Below are positions 50,077-58,634 of a stretch of 64,000 bases of DNA, piece after piece; positions within the stretch are counted from its first letter, which is position 1; each line of letters begins with the position of its first letter. The notes beneath the pieces are model-generated. The model had not been told where the DNA came from and made no database searches. It worked only from the letters and a program-made list of their open reading frames with translations. Made by a program: the position numbers and the translations under genes. Origin of the DNA: Christensenella minuta (GTDB lineage Bacteria > Bacillota > Clostridia > Christensenellales > Christensenellaceae); the NCBI RefSeq assembly GCF_003628755.1, contig NZ_CP029256.1, positions 1,011,585 through 1,075,584 on the forward strand, read 5' to 3'.

Positions 50077-53000
50077 TCAATTCCTTCTGCGCCGCCTGCG
50101 GTCCAGAACCAATACCGCAAATACCGCTGCGGCAGCAACCGCCAGCAGGACAGCATAGCCGCCAATATCCTGCGCATCTCCTGTCTGGGGTGTAGCTGCC
50201 CCGGATACCGCATCCGTACTTTCGGCTTTCTCTGCCAGCGCATACAGGCTGAAATGATCGGTTTCAAAATAGGCCATATCCCCTTCCACCGTCACCGTAT
50301 ATTCTACGCGCGTCCCATCCGCAGCAATGCGGTATATGGCGAGCCTTGCCGTATCGTACCCGGCCGGGACCGGAATACCAACCCGCACTTTGCCGTTCGG
50401 CTGCACCGGATTGCCGTCAGTATCCAAAAGCTGGATTTGAAACAGCACAAACCCCGACGCATCCTTGCCGATCGCTTTTTGCGCCAATGCAAAGTCCGGA
50501 CCGGATTCTATTTTTTCCACTTTAACAACCGTTCCTTTCGGGACCACCGTCGTATCCGTACCGATCGTGATTCCCGTGTCCTTGTCCGTGTCCTGCACCG
50601 GCTTCATCCACTCCTGCAGCGATCCGGCAACACTGTAGATGTTATACCCCGAAGTTGTCAGGCGGCTATATGCTACCAACGCACGGAAGCCCTGTTCTGT
50701 CGCAAGCGCGTCTGCCGTCGTGTGGCCGGTATATCCGAAGCGGTTGTCCGGCGTTACAAAGCTCATCAGGTTCTGATATACGCTGTTTCCATTTTTTACA
50801 AACCGGCTGTCCGTATTTGCATCGATCCCGAGGGAAGTCAGCGCGATTACGACCATTGCCGCGTCATTACTGTTTTCCTCGCCGTAATATGTATATCCGC
50901 CGTTTGAAGACTGGGCCGCAGATAAATAGTCGAGCGCATCTGCAATTGCGGACGCAACCTCCATTTTGTCCTGATACGGAGCGAGCGCCGAAAGGACGAT
51001 TGCCGTCATGCCCGCTTCCGATTCTCCCGGCAGATACGACCATCCGCCGTCCGCATTCCTGTTCGCAAGCAGGTATTCGACAGCTTTTTCCCTTGTGTTT
51101 ACCGCACCGGAAGGCAAGGTATAGTTTCCTGAATCATACGCCAATAATGCAAAGGCCTGTGCATTGACCGTATTAAGGCGCCGATCCGGTAAATTTGCGA
51201 TGACATCCACATACTGCTGCGCATCCATATGAAGCGCAGTCATCATCAGTACCAATCGTTCATAATCGGTTGCATTGTTTGCACGGATATGCGAAATTGA
51301 TTCCTTGATGAAATTTACCTTTGCGTTTCCTGAAGCGAATACCTTATCCGCCCCCACATAAGCCGCCATATCAAACGCCGCCCAGTCGGATGCGGAATCT
51401 TCATATGATAGATTCTTATAGCTGCCCGCAATCGTGCTTATCACATCATTCGCCGAAGCGCTGCTTTTTGCGCCCTGCAGCTCGACCGTAACAGGCTGTG
51501 CAACCGTTTCACCGTCCTGGGTGAACAGCAGCATAACCTGCTCTTCTACCGGGCCGAGCGAGGTGTTTTTGCGTACCAGTTTATACCGCCCGAGAGGCTG
51601 GTCTGAGCTGGTAACATAATTATTTTCGCCCGTCTCGCGGTACATCACCTTAATATTATTGTCCGGTGTTTCACCTGATTTCAGCTTAGCGACAAGCGAT
51701 GTGATGTCTGTGTTTTCCTCCACTGTATTGGGGATCGTTACATGGCTTTCGTATTTCTCCGCTTCCTGCTTAAGCGCAGTTTTATCCGCTTCTTCTTTTG
51801 CCTGCGCCGCCAGCATTTCCTGAAGCTTGGCAGCTGCCTGTTCTTTTGTAAGCGCAGTCTTTTCCGCTGCCGAGTCCGTAGCCTCATGCGCACCGCTTAT
51901 ATAATTTCCCAATCCTTTTATCTTGGTTCCCAGGCTTGTTTCGCTATTTCCATAGCAGTCTTTTAGTGTAAGAAGATCATCGTTATACGACCAAATCGTA
52001 CCGTCGAATGCACCTGCGAAACCACCGTTATAGCTCCAGCCCGGCGTGAGTGTTCCCGTACTCACGCATTCTTTGACTGTGCCGGAGACAGAACCTGCAA
52101 AACCGCCGAAATAGTAGCCGTAACCGTCCTCTATTGCCACAACATTGCCTGCTGCATAACAACGCTCAACGGAGGTTCCCATGCCAATGCTACCCGCAAA
52201 ACCGCCTGTAGTATAGCCTCCTACAACATTTCCTGCCGCATGGCTCCTATAGATGCTGGCATTACCATAGTTACTTCCCACGAAACCGCCTGTGGAGTTG
52301 CCGCCGAACACATTGCCCGTCGCTTCACATTGTGAGATATTCCCTTTATTCCATCCCACGAGGCCGCCGACATGGCCGGACTCCGTGTTATCCGCGCTGC
52401 CCGTGCTGGCCGTCACTTCGACGCTGGAGGTACATCTGTCGATCATGCTGAACGCCGATTTTCCCTCCTTACTTCCGCCATCATTGATCCCTACGAGACC
52501 GCCCGCATCCGTCTGTTTGATTACCGATGTGCCGGTTGCGTTCAGAGCGCCCGACACATGGCAGTTTCCAATCAGGTTTGCTTTTTCATTTACAATATCC
52601 GCGCGCGCCATTCCAACCAGAACGCCAATTTTGCTTCCGCCTTCAACGAATGCGTTTTCCACTGTCAGGTTAAGGAGGGATGCCCCTTCGATCACACCGA
52701 ACAAACCGATATTTTGGCTTCCTATACTCTTTTTGATTTTCAGGTTCTCTATCTTATGTCCGTTACCGTCGAATATTCCGCTGAAAGGCACTGCCTCGCT
52801 GCCAATCGGCGAAGCCGTAATACCGGAAAGATCGATATTCGCTGCCAGCTTATAGTTCTTCGCCCAGTCGACCGCCTGATTGGTGCTGTCCATCAGCGCG
52901 ACTAGCTGTTCCTGGGTGGCAATCGTTTCATATTGCACCGGAGCAGGCGCGGTCATTTCCGCCCATGTCGGCGCTTTATATCCGTTCGCCGCCGTTCCTT

Positions 53001-56000
53001 CATACCATACGATCTTATCTCCCGATTTAATCCGCGCCGATGAAACACCTACCGGAGACTGTTTATCATTGATCGTGAACATCCAGCCTTCCGGCTCCTC
53101 CAACGTTTTACCGTTGATGGCTTTGATGAATGTTCCCGTAGAGCTCTGTTCCGCAGAATACGTCATTTGCCCGGCGGCCTGCGCCGCCTGCATCACCTGT
53201 TCTGCCGTAATATTTTCTCCTTCTGCCTTCACGGTGAACGGTACCGCAGGCTTTATAAACTGGTATGTCTTGGCATCCCAGTTTGCAATCAGTATCTGTA
53301 CGCTCAACGGCCCTGCCGCAGGCGTATCGGCCGCGGGCGCGGCGTTCACAAGGTAAGGATAACCATTGTTGATGATCCTCCCATCCGATCCGGTATCTGC
53401 CTTCCACGCGTTTCCCAGCAATGAAGCAAATCCCGCCGTCTTCATCTCCGCCGCTGTTTTAGCTGTTGCCGCAACCGAAACAACTTCTGTATCCGGTTTT
53501 AATTTGTCAGAATTATAATATCCGTTGGTTACGGTGCCCACCGTATTAAAAGAGAAGCCTTTCCCGCCAACGAGCGGTCCGCCTGTTCCGGCTGAAGCAG
53601 CCACGTCGACCGAGGCGTAAACGTTCGTGAGTACGGCAGGGCTTGAAAGCATCCCCGCAAAACCGGCTGCCTCATTGTTCCCATTCACTGTGCCTGCCGC
53701 ATAGCAATCCGTGACCGCGCCGTCTTCTGCTCCTCCGACAAAACCGCCAACTGCCCTGTAACCGGAAACGCTTGCGGAAGAAAAGCTTTCACTGACCGAA
53801 CCCGTATTCCTTCCAACAAGCCCTCCCGTCATCATCCCCGTATTCTGATACGTTACGCTGCCGCCTGAAACGCCGCACTGCCGAATCGTACCTTCATTGT
53901 TTCCGACAAGCCCGCCAACACGGTTATTATATTTGGATACCACCGATGACTGGATGGAAAAGCATTTCTCTATTATGCCCTTGTTATTGGAAACGAGCGC
54001 TGCCGGCGCACCGTTGGAATCGTTTCCTGTAAATTCCACCGCTGCGTGCCCGAGCGTCAGGTTGCGGACGATACCATCCGTGCCTACATAGCTAAACAGA
54101 GCTTCGCCCGCAATAGAAAGATTCCTGATCGTATGTCCATCGCCATCAAAGATACCTGTAAAAGCTTTTTCTCCTGAAGCGCCGTTATTATATTTACCGA
54201 TGACTTTTCCGGCCAGGCCTTCCATATCGAGGTCGTTCGCCAGCTTATAGTTCTTCGTCAGGTCAGCCGCCGCCTCCGCCAGCGCAAGCAATTCATCCGG
54301 CGTAGAAATCAGGATAAAGCCCTGATCGTCCTTTTTCACAAATGAATAAGCCGCACTCCCTGCGGACTCCCTCCCGTCCGTATAGTCCGTGCTTCCGGAG
54401 GGCGCGATGGCCTGTACCGTGAAGGAATAATCGCCTGTTTCCGTGATGACCGCCTTGAAATCCCTGGATGTCCCCGCGATGTTCGTATAGGTATCGACAA
54501 GCGTATCTGTGTTTTTATAAAGCTTGACCGTATATGACTCCGCGCCTGTTACCGCATTCCATGAGGCAGTCGCGTCCGTCCATTTGAGGCCGGAGGGCTG
54601 CGCTAGCTCTGCCGGGCCGGTGGACCCGCCGCTTCCTTCGGGAGCCTGTACGTTCACGAGGTATGGATACCCGCCGTTTTTGCTGTCGTCCTGCGTCCAC
54701 GCGGACCCAAGCGTCCCCGCGAGCGTTTTTAGTTCACTCTCAGTTTTTCCTGAAAAATAATTGTCTGCCGTGTGGTCATTTTCCGTTCCATGTCCGGCAA
54801 TAGAAGCTGTGGAAAGATAAAATGCCTTTGCTGCGGAGCTCGAGAAAGCTAACCCGCCGCCGTAAAATTTTCCGAAATAGTTATATTTCCCCGTTGACGT
54901 TCCCTGCGAAACAACGGGAGAAATGGTATAGCAGGATACAAATTTTCCGCCATCAATATTGCCTGAAAAACCTCCGATATATTTGCTACCCGTTACCTCT
55001 CCGGCAGAAAAACTGTTTTCGATCTGTCCGTTTGTTATATTTCCTGCAAATCCGCCCGCCTTATTGCTGGTCGATTCCACGGCTGCGGTGGTGTAGCATT
55101 CGTCAATTGAATTTGAATTTCTTCCTACGAAGCCGCCGATCTCCGTTCCGCGGCCATTCGTCCCTGTAAACTGTACCGTGCCGCCGGAAACATAGCACTG
55201 AGATACCGTCTTGTTGTTATATCCGGCAAAACCGCCGGTATAGCCCATGGTTGCAGCGCTTTCCGATGTTACAGTACTCCCGGTAACCGAGCTATTTGTT
55301 ATTATTCCTTCGTTATTCCCTACGGCGCCTCCCGCATAGGAATAACGTACGGAAAGACTGCTGTCCGTTACCTTGCATCCGGAAACCGTTCCCTTATTAT
55401 AGCCCGCGAGAATCCCCATTCCCTTTGTATAGCTCTCGTTGGTATCGGTAATCTCCGCTCCTTTTAATACCACATCCTGCACGGCGCCTGTTATATGGCC
55501 AAACAGGCCGGTATATCCTGTAGATGAAGTAATCGTCAGATTACTGATTGTCTGGCCGTTTCCGTCAAAGGTCCCCGAAAACGGTGTTGCGCCGCTGCCA
55601 ATCGGCTGTGCCGTGGTTATGCCGCTCATGTCAATGGGCGCCGTTACTTTCAGCTTTGCAGTCCAATAGGAAGGATCTTTCATCACCGCAAGTAAATCGT
55701 CCGGCGAAGAAATCAGCGTATACTCTCCATCGGCCGCAAGCGACAACGCACCGAGCCCTTCGTCTTCCTCTAACGCCATCACCGCCATATCTGCCGCCGG
55801 TGCAGCAGATGACGACACTTCGGGCTGCACCGATTCCGCCGCCGAGGGATCTGGCGCCTTCTCCAGCTCCGGGCTTGCCGGCGGCGCCGGAGATGCCGAC
55901 GCTTCAGGAGCCCGGGTCTCCTGTGGAGTTCCTTCCGCAGCCGGCGCCTCCGCCGTTGCCGGCACCTCTTCCGCCATTGCAGTCCCTGTAATACTGAACA

Positions 56001-56049
56001 GCATTACAACAGCCAAAAATACTGCCAGAATTCTCTTGTTCCTTTTCAT
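50077..56049 (-). CDS. Giant wall-anchored GLUG/DUF4430/barrel protein, putative B12 capture
   Basis: Protein of 1990 residues from ATG 56049 (AAGGAG site 7 nt upstream). Order seen: signal peptide (to about 26, AMA cut), Pro/Ala/Glu-rich linker (to about 90), GLUG beta-helix block 1 (about 150-465), fibronectin III-like domain (483-570), GLUG block 2 (628-898), DUF4430 domain (916-1018), GLUG block 3 (1083-1388), a helical linker (1395-1435), a mixed domain, an alpha/alpha barrel of prenyltransferase/transcobalamin type (1533-1814; NADGGWSYLPG, SSNGGYTYYG), a beta domain, and a sorting signal PQTGD at 1954-1958, hydrophobic helix and RRRRRR tail. The riboswitch upstream points to cobalamin. 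GLUG blocks probably form a stalk or adhesin. Confidence 0.88.
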   Translation of the reverse strand: MKRNKRILAVFLAVVMLFSITGTAMAEEVPATAEAPAAEGTPQETRAPEASASPAPPASPELEKAPDPSAAESVQPEVSSSAAPAADMAVMALEEDEGLGALSLAADGEYTLISSPDDLLAVMKDPSYWTAKLKVTAPIDMSGITTAQPIGSGATPFSGTFDGNGQTISNLTITSSTGYTGLFGHITGAVQDVVLKGAEITDTNESYTKGMGILAGYNKGTVSGCKVTDSSLSVRYSYAGGAVGNNEGIITNSSVTGSTVTSESAATMGYTGGFAGYNNKTVSQCYVSGGTVQFTGTNGRGTEIGGFVGRNSNSIDECYTTAAVESTSNKAGGFAGNITNGQIENSFSAGEVTGSKYIGGFSGNIDGGKFVSCYTISPVVSQGTSTGKYNYFGKFYGGGLAFSSSAAKAFYLSTASIAGHGTENDHTADNYFSGKTESELKTLAGTLGSAWTQDDSKNGGYPYLVNVQAPEGSGGSTGPAELAQPSGLKWTDATASWNAVTGAESYTVKLYKNTDTLVDTYTNIAGTSRDFKAVITETGDYSFTVQAIAPSGSTDYTDGRESAGSAAYSFVKKDDQGFILISTPDELLALAEAAADLTKNYKLANDLDMEGLAGKVIGKYNNGASGEKAFTGIFDGDGHTIRNLSIAGEALFSYVGTDGIVRNLTLGHAAVEFTGNDSNGAPAALVSNNKGIIEKCFSIQSSVVSKYNNRVGGLVGNNEGTIRQCGVSGGSVTYQNTGMMTGGLVGRNTGSVSESFSSASVSGYRAVGGFVGGAEDGAVTDCYAAGTVNGNNEAAGFAGMLSSPAVLTNVYASVDVAASAGTGGPLVGGKGFSFNTVGTVTNGYYNSDKLKPDTEVVSVAATAKTAAEMKTAGFASLLGNAWKADTGSDGRIINNGYPYLVNAAPAADTPAAGPLSVQILIANWDAKTYQFIKPAVPFTVKAEGENITAEQVMQAAQAAGQMTYSAEQSSTGTFIKAINGKTLEEPEGWMFTINDKQSPVGVSSARIKSGDKIVWYEGTAANGYKAPTWAEMTAPAPVQYETIATQEQLVALMDSTNQAVDWAKNYKLAANIDLSGITASPIGSEAVPFSGIFDGNGHKIENLKIKKSIGSQNIGLFGVIEGASLLNLTVENAFVEGGSKIGVLVGMARADIVNEKANLIGNCHVSGALNATGTSVIKQTDAGGLVGINDGGSKEGKSAFSMIDRCTSSVEVTASTGSADNTESGHVGGLVGWNKGNISQCEATGNVFGGNSTGGFVGSNYGNASIYRSHAAGNVVGGYTTGGFAGSIGMGTSVERCYAAGNVVAIEDGYGYYFGGFAGSVSGTVKECVSTGTLTPGWSYNGGFAGAFDGTIWSYNDDLLTLKDCYGNSETSLGTKIKGLGNYISGAHEATDSAAEKTALTKEQAAAKLQEMLAAQAKEEADKTALKQEAEKYESHVTIPNTVEENTDITSLVAKLKSGETPDNNIKVMYRETGENNYVTSSDQPLGRYKLVRKNTSLGPVEEQVMLLFTQDGETVAQPVTVELQGAKSSASANDVISTIAGSYKNLSYEDSASDWAAFDMAAYVGADKVFASGNAKVNFIKESISHIRANNATDYERLVLMMTALHMDAQQYVDVIANLPDRRLNTVNAQAFALLAYDSGNYTLPSGAVNTREKAVEYLLANRNADGGWSYLPGESEAGMTAIVLSALAPYQDKMEVASAIADALDYLSAAQSSNGGYTYYGEENSNDAAMVVIALTSLGIDANTDSRFVKNGNSVYQNLMSFVTPDNRFGYTGHTTADALATEQGFRALVAYSRLTTSGYNIYSVAGSLQEWMKPVQDTDKDTGITIGTDTTVVPKGTVVKVEKIESGPDFALAQKAIGKDASGFVLFQIQLLDTDGNPVQPNGKVRVGIPVPAGYDTARLAIYRIAADGTRVEYTVTVEGDMAYFETDHFSLYALAEKAESTDAVSGAATPQTGDAQDIGGYAVLLAVAAAAVFAVLVLDRRRRRRN

Positions 56050-56078
56050 TCTTCTTCTCCTTTTGTGATTCCAGCCCT

Positions 56079-56096
56079 GCCGCATGGCAATGCGGC
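56079..56096 (-). repeat. Hairpin near the start of the giant gene
   Basis: Inverted repeat GCCGCAT/ATGCGGC with loop TGCC, about 30 nt before the start codon, upstream of the AAGGAG site. It may modulate translation. Confidence 0.5.
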
Positions 56097-56167
56097 CTGC
56101 CGCTTCTTAAGGCTCATCCTTCTTCCTCACAAATCCAGCGCCGTTTCCCCTACAGGTCCGCAAGAAC

Positions 56168-56207
56168 AAATAAAAAAGCTGCGGCGAATCGCTTTTCGCC
56201 GCAGCCG
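56168..56207 (-). terminator. Terminator of the cobalamin riboswitch
   Basis: Stem GCTGCGGCGAA/TTCGCCGCAGC followed by six T on the minus strand. It lies 70 nt after the B12 box and 120 nt before the start codon, as the expression platform of the riboswitch. Confidence 0.9.
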
Positions 56208-56271
56208 TATTTCTGCGTACAAGAAAATTTTCCGCTCACACTCCGGCGGTCATCTTCCCTTTTATCGTTTT

Positions 56272-56452
56272 TGTAGGTCTTCTGACTTACGCTTTTAAAA
56301 TCTTATGATTTTACGTTCGACACCCTGCCTTCCCAGTTTCCCAGTGACTGATTTTCATCAACAGGCATCGGACTCGGCGCTTACAGCGGCGGATTCCGTC
56401 CGGGATTTTCACCCGATTCCCTTGTTCATCCCTGCGGACCGAATACGCCGCA
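56272..56452 (-). promoter_or_regulatory. Cobalamin riboswitch (B12 element)
   Basis: On the minus strand the conserved cobalamin aptamer is complete in order: GGGAA and CGGGTGAAAATCCCG (P3 arm), GCCGCTGTAA, the GATGCC segment, CACTG and TGGGAAGG, then the B12 box AAGTCAGAAGACCTAC at about 56276-56291. An extra hairpin (CTGCGG/CCGCAG) precedes it. Together with the downstream terminator this is a transcriptional OFF switch: adenosyl- or other cobalamin binding stops expression of the capture and ECF genes. Confidence 0.96.
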
Positions 56453-56474
56453 GAGCCACAAAAATCTGTATTCA

Positions 56475-56504
56475 ATTGTATCTATCATACCATATCGTCT
56501 TCAA
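56475..56504 (-). promoter_or_regulatory. Promoter of the cobalamin operon
   Basis: TTGAAG, 18-nt spacer, TACAAT on the minus strand. An overlapping extended -10 (TGGTATGAT) just upstream is an alternative. Confidence 0.55.
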
Positions 56505-56519
56505 TTTATACAGGTAAAA

Positions 56520-56742
56520 TTTTTGCTTTTTATCATTTTTTTCAGAGAACTTTGGAAAGGCTGAACGGGCGGAATTTCACGCAGGGCGGCAGCGGGAAGG
56601 CGGCGGCTACGCTGCCCCGGCTCATGGCCCATGCGGATCGGGCTGAACCGCTGCGCTAATTTACCCGCCGTTTTTTATAAGCAGCTTGCTACATACAAGT
56701 CGTTTTTTCTTCGCTGCGTTTGGCCGAGACATGCGCTTACAC
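56520..56742. other. Gap between the riboswitch promoter and the tRNA-Val terminator
   Basis: A GC-rich island at about 56555-56675 lies in AT-rich surroundings. On the plus strand it holds a 34-codon frame from a TTG (near 56552) to a TAA (56657-56659), reading GGSGKAAATLPRL in the middle. It has no ribosome site and may be a gene remnant. I recognise nothing in it. Confidence 0.3.
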
Positions 56743-56773
56743 AAAAAGGACAGGCTTAACACCTGTCCTTTAA
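56743..56773 (-). terminator. Terminator after tRNA-Val
   Basis: Stem AAAGGACAGG/CCTGTCCTTT with a T-run on the minus strand. Confidence 0.88.
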
Positions 56774-56826
56774 ACTAGTTGTCACTCCAAACACTCTATC
56801 CATAAAAGGTTCGGATATGACCAGCT

Positions 56827-56903
56827 TGGTGGGGTTGACTGGGCTCGAACCAGCGACTTCCACGATGTCAACGTGGTACTCTGACCAACTGAGTTACAAC
56901 CCC
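56827..56903 (-). tRNA. tRNA-Val (anticodon GAC)
   Basis: Acceptor GGGGTTG/CAACCCC, anticodon arm CCACGTTGACATCGTGG with anticodon GAC, T-loop TTCGAGC, discriminator A and encoded CCA. Confidence 0.96.
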
Positions 56904-56923
56904 GTTATTTTGTCACCTCTATT

Positions 56924-56951
56924 ATTATACATGAATTCATATAAAATTCAA
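56924..56951 (-). promoter_or_regulatory. Promoter of tRNA-Val
   Basis: TTGAAT, 16-nt spacer, TATAAT on the minus strand, about 20 nt before the tRNA. Confidence 0.75.
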
Positions 56952-56981
56952 GCGTTCCTTCCGAAAGATTTCCCTATATGT

Positions 56982-56987
56982 TATAAT
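56982..56987 (+). promoter_or_regulatory. Extended -10 promoter of the DUF4364 gene
   Basis: TGTTATAAT on the plus strand; TATAAT at 56982-56987. A GGAGGG site at 56995-57000 precedes ATG 57010. Confidence 0.55.
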
Positions 56988-57009
56988 AAATGACGGAGGG
57001 ACAGTTCCT

Positions 57010-57534
57010 ATGAAAGTAAAACCCAAACAAACCATGGCTCATAATAAATTGCTGCTGCTTTACCTGCTCGAAAAAAGCGGTATGGCGCTTTCGGAACTAC
57101 AGCTTGTCCGTATCATGACCGAGCTTTCGTTTATGGGGTATTTCGATCTCAAGGAGTGCATTTTCGAGCTTGAGCAAGGCGGCCATGTTTATTCCAGGAC
57201 GACTCCCCAGAATACGGTTTACGGCATTACGGATGCAGGGGCCAATATGCTCAATGTCCTTGTAAGCGATTTGCGTTTGTCCTTTCGCGAAACGGTTGAC
57301 GCGTACTTGAAGGAGCACAAGGATGAACTGGAGCTTGAATCCCAGCTTGTAGGGGAATATATCAAGCTGGCGCAAAACGAATACCGGGTCATTTTGAAGG
57401 TACTGGAGCACGATCGTACGATCTTTGAGATCAACAGCATTGTATATTCCAAGACCGAAGCGCAAAAAATTGTGGATAACTGGCGCAAGAACGCCGTCAG
57501 TATTTATAAAGATGTGGTCCTGCGCTTAGGTTAA
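57010..57534 (+). CDS. DUF4364 winged-helix protein
   Basis: Protein of 174 residues of the DUF4364 family, common in Clostridia. The N-terminal half (about 8-85) looks like a winged helix: MAHNKLLLLYLLEKSGMALSELQLVRIMTELSF followed by a wing-like QGGHVYSRTTPQNTVYGIT. The C-terminal half is helical and may mediate dimerisation. It is thought to be a transcription factor but no target is established. Its end overlaps the convergent folC gene by 9 nt, so no terminator lies between them. Confidence 0.88.
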   Translation: MKVKPKQTMAHNKLLLLYLLEKSGMALSELQLVRIMTELSFMGYFDLKECIFELEQGGHVYSRTTPQNTVYGITDAGANMLNVLVSDLRLSFRETVDAYLKEHKDELELESQLVGEYIKLAQNEYRVILKVLEHDRTIFEINSIVYSKTEAQKIVDNWRKNAVSIYKDVVLRLG

Positions 57535-58632
57535 TTGCCGAAGCGCATGGGACGCCAGATAAAAAGAGCCGCATACGACAAGTATGCCTTTTTTTTGCTC
57601 TGCCAGGCGCCGGGCCTCCCGAAAGGCATAATCCGGGTCTTCCATGGTGACGGCATGGTCAAAATAAGGCGCAAGCTCCCTCGCGGGGAGTCCCCTCTTT
57701 TTTTCGGCACACGTGCACACCACCCTGTTCGCAAAGCTACTGATCCCTTCCGCGATTCCCTCGATATCTTTGTCCCGCATGATCGCAGTGAGCGCCGTAA
57801 TATCCTCGTGCGGATAGTGCTTTTTCACCGTTCGGGCCAGTTCTGCGACCGCGTCTGTATTGTGCGCGCCGTCGATTACGACGCGCCCCGCCGCCTGCGC
57901 GCGCGCAGGAATGACCGCTCCGGCAAGACCGCTGCGGATAGATTTTTCGGCCATCCCAAGCTCTGCCGCGGCCATCAGCGCTACGCATGCATTTTCTACC
58001 TGCATAGGGGATATCGCTTTTATTTCGAGATTCTTATAGTGCTTTCCATCATAGGTAAAATCAAAACGCTGTCCTGTGACCGTGCTCTCCTTCACGCTGA
58101 TCTTTTTCTCATCAAGCACGATCAGCCGCGCGTTCTTTCCTTTGCATGTCTGCCGTATCACCCGCATGGCTTCTTCTTTTTGCGGATGCGAAATGACAAT
58201 GGAATCCCGTTTGATAATCCCACATTTCTCGCGCGCAATTTCTGTCAGCGTATTTCCGAGGATCGCCATATGGTCATAGCTGATCGGCGTCAATATCTGC
58301 ATTTCAGCGGGAACGATATTCGTTGGGTCGAGCCGCCCGCCGAGCCCTGTTTCGATTACTGCATATTCAACGCTCCGGTCTTCAAACCACGCAAGCGCGG
58401 CATGCGTCCAAACGCAAAAGAGGTGCATTTCCCCCGCACCTCTTACGCGCTGCATGTATCCACCGTATTCTGTTTGGGAAATCATTTCTCCGTCGATCTT
58501 CATTCGCTCGCATGGCGAAATGATATGCGGCGAGGTAAACAGGCCGCAGGGCTTCTCCCGGGAAATAATATCGGCGATATACTGTGCCGTGGAGCCCTTG
58601 GCGTTCGTCCCTGCCAAATGCACATATTGCAT
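57526..58632 (-). CDS. folC: Folylpolyglutamate/dihydrofolate synthase, N-terminally short
   Basis: Mur-ligase-family enzyme that adds glutamate to folates, 368 residues against the usual 420 or more. The P-loop reads GTNAKGST (normally GTNGKGS) near residues 8-15, whereas in full-length FolC it follows about 45 residues of helical N-terminus. An in-frame stop lies three codons before the ATG, and valS ends 2 nt upstream, so no longer start exists. Other motifs: LFTSPHIISPCERM, ETGLGGRLDPTN, YDHMAILG, VVIDGAHNTDA. Activity without the N-terminus is uncertain, or this is a distinct Mur-ligase subgroup. Confidence 0.85.
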   Translation of the reverse strand: MQYVHLAGTNAKGSTAQYIADIISREKPCGLFTSPHIISPCERMKIDGEMISQTEYGGYMQRVRGAGEMHLFCVWTHAALAWFEDRSVEYAVIETGLGGRLDPTNIVPAEMQILTPISYDHMAILGNTLTEIAREKCGIIKRDSIVISHPQKEEAMRVIRQTCKGKNARLIVLDEKKISVKESTVTGQRFDFTYDGKHYKNLEIKAISPMQVENACVALMAAAELGMAEKSIRSGLAGAVIPARAQAAGRVVIDGAHNTDAVAELARTVKKHYPHEDITALTAIMRDKDIEGIAEGISSFANRVVCTCAEKKRGLPARELAPYFDHAVTMEDPDYAFREARRLAEQKKGILVVCGSFYLASHALRQLT

Positions 58633-58634
58633 GT

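Noticed and set aside
56540-56690. 34-codon frame in the GC-rich island as a real gene
   Set aside because: TTG start without ribosome site and no recognisable motif; kept only as a possible remnant.
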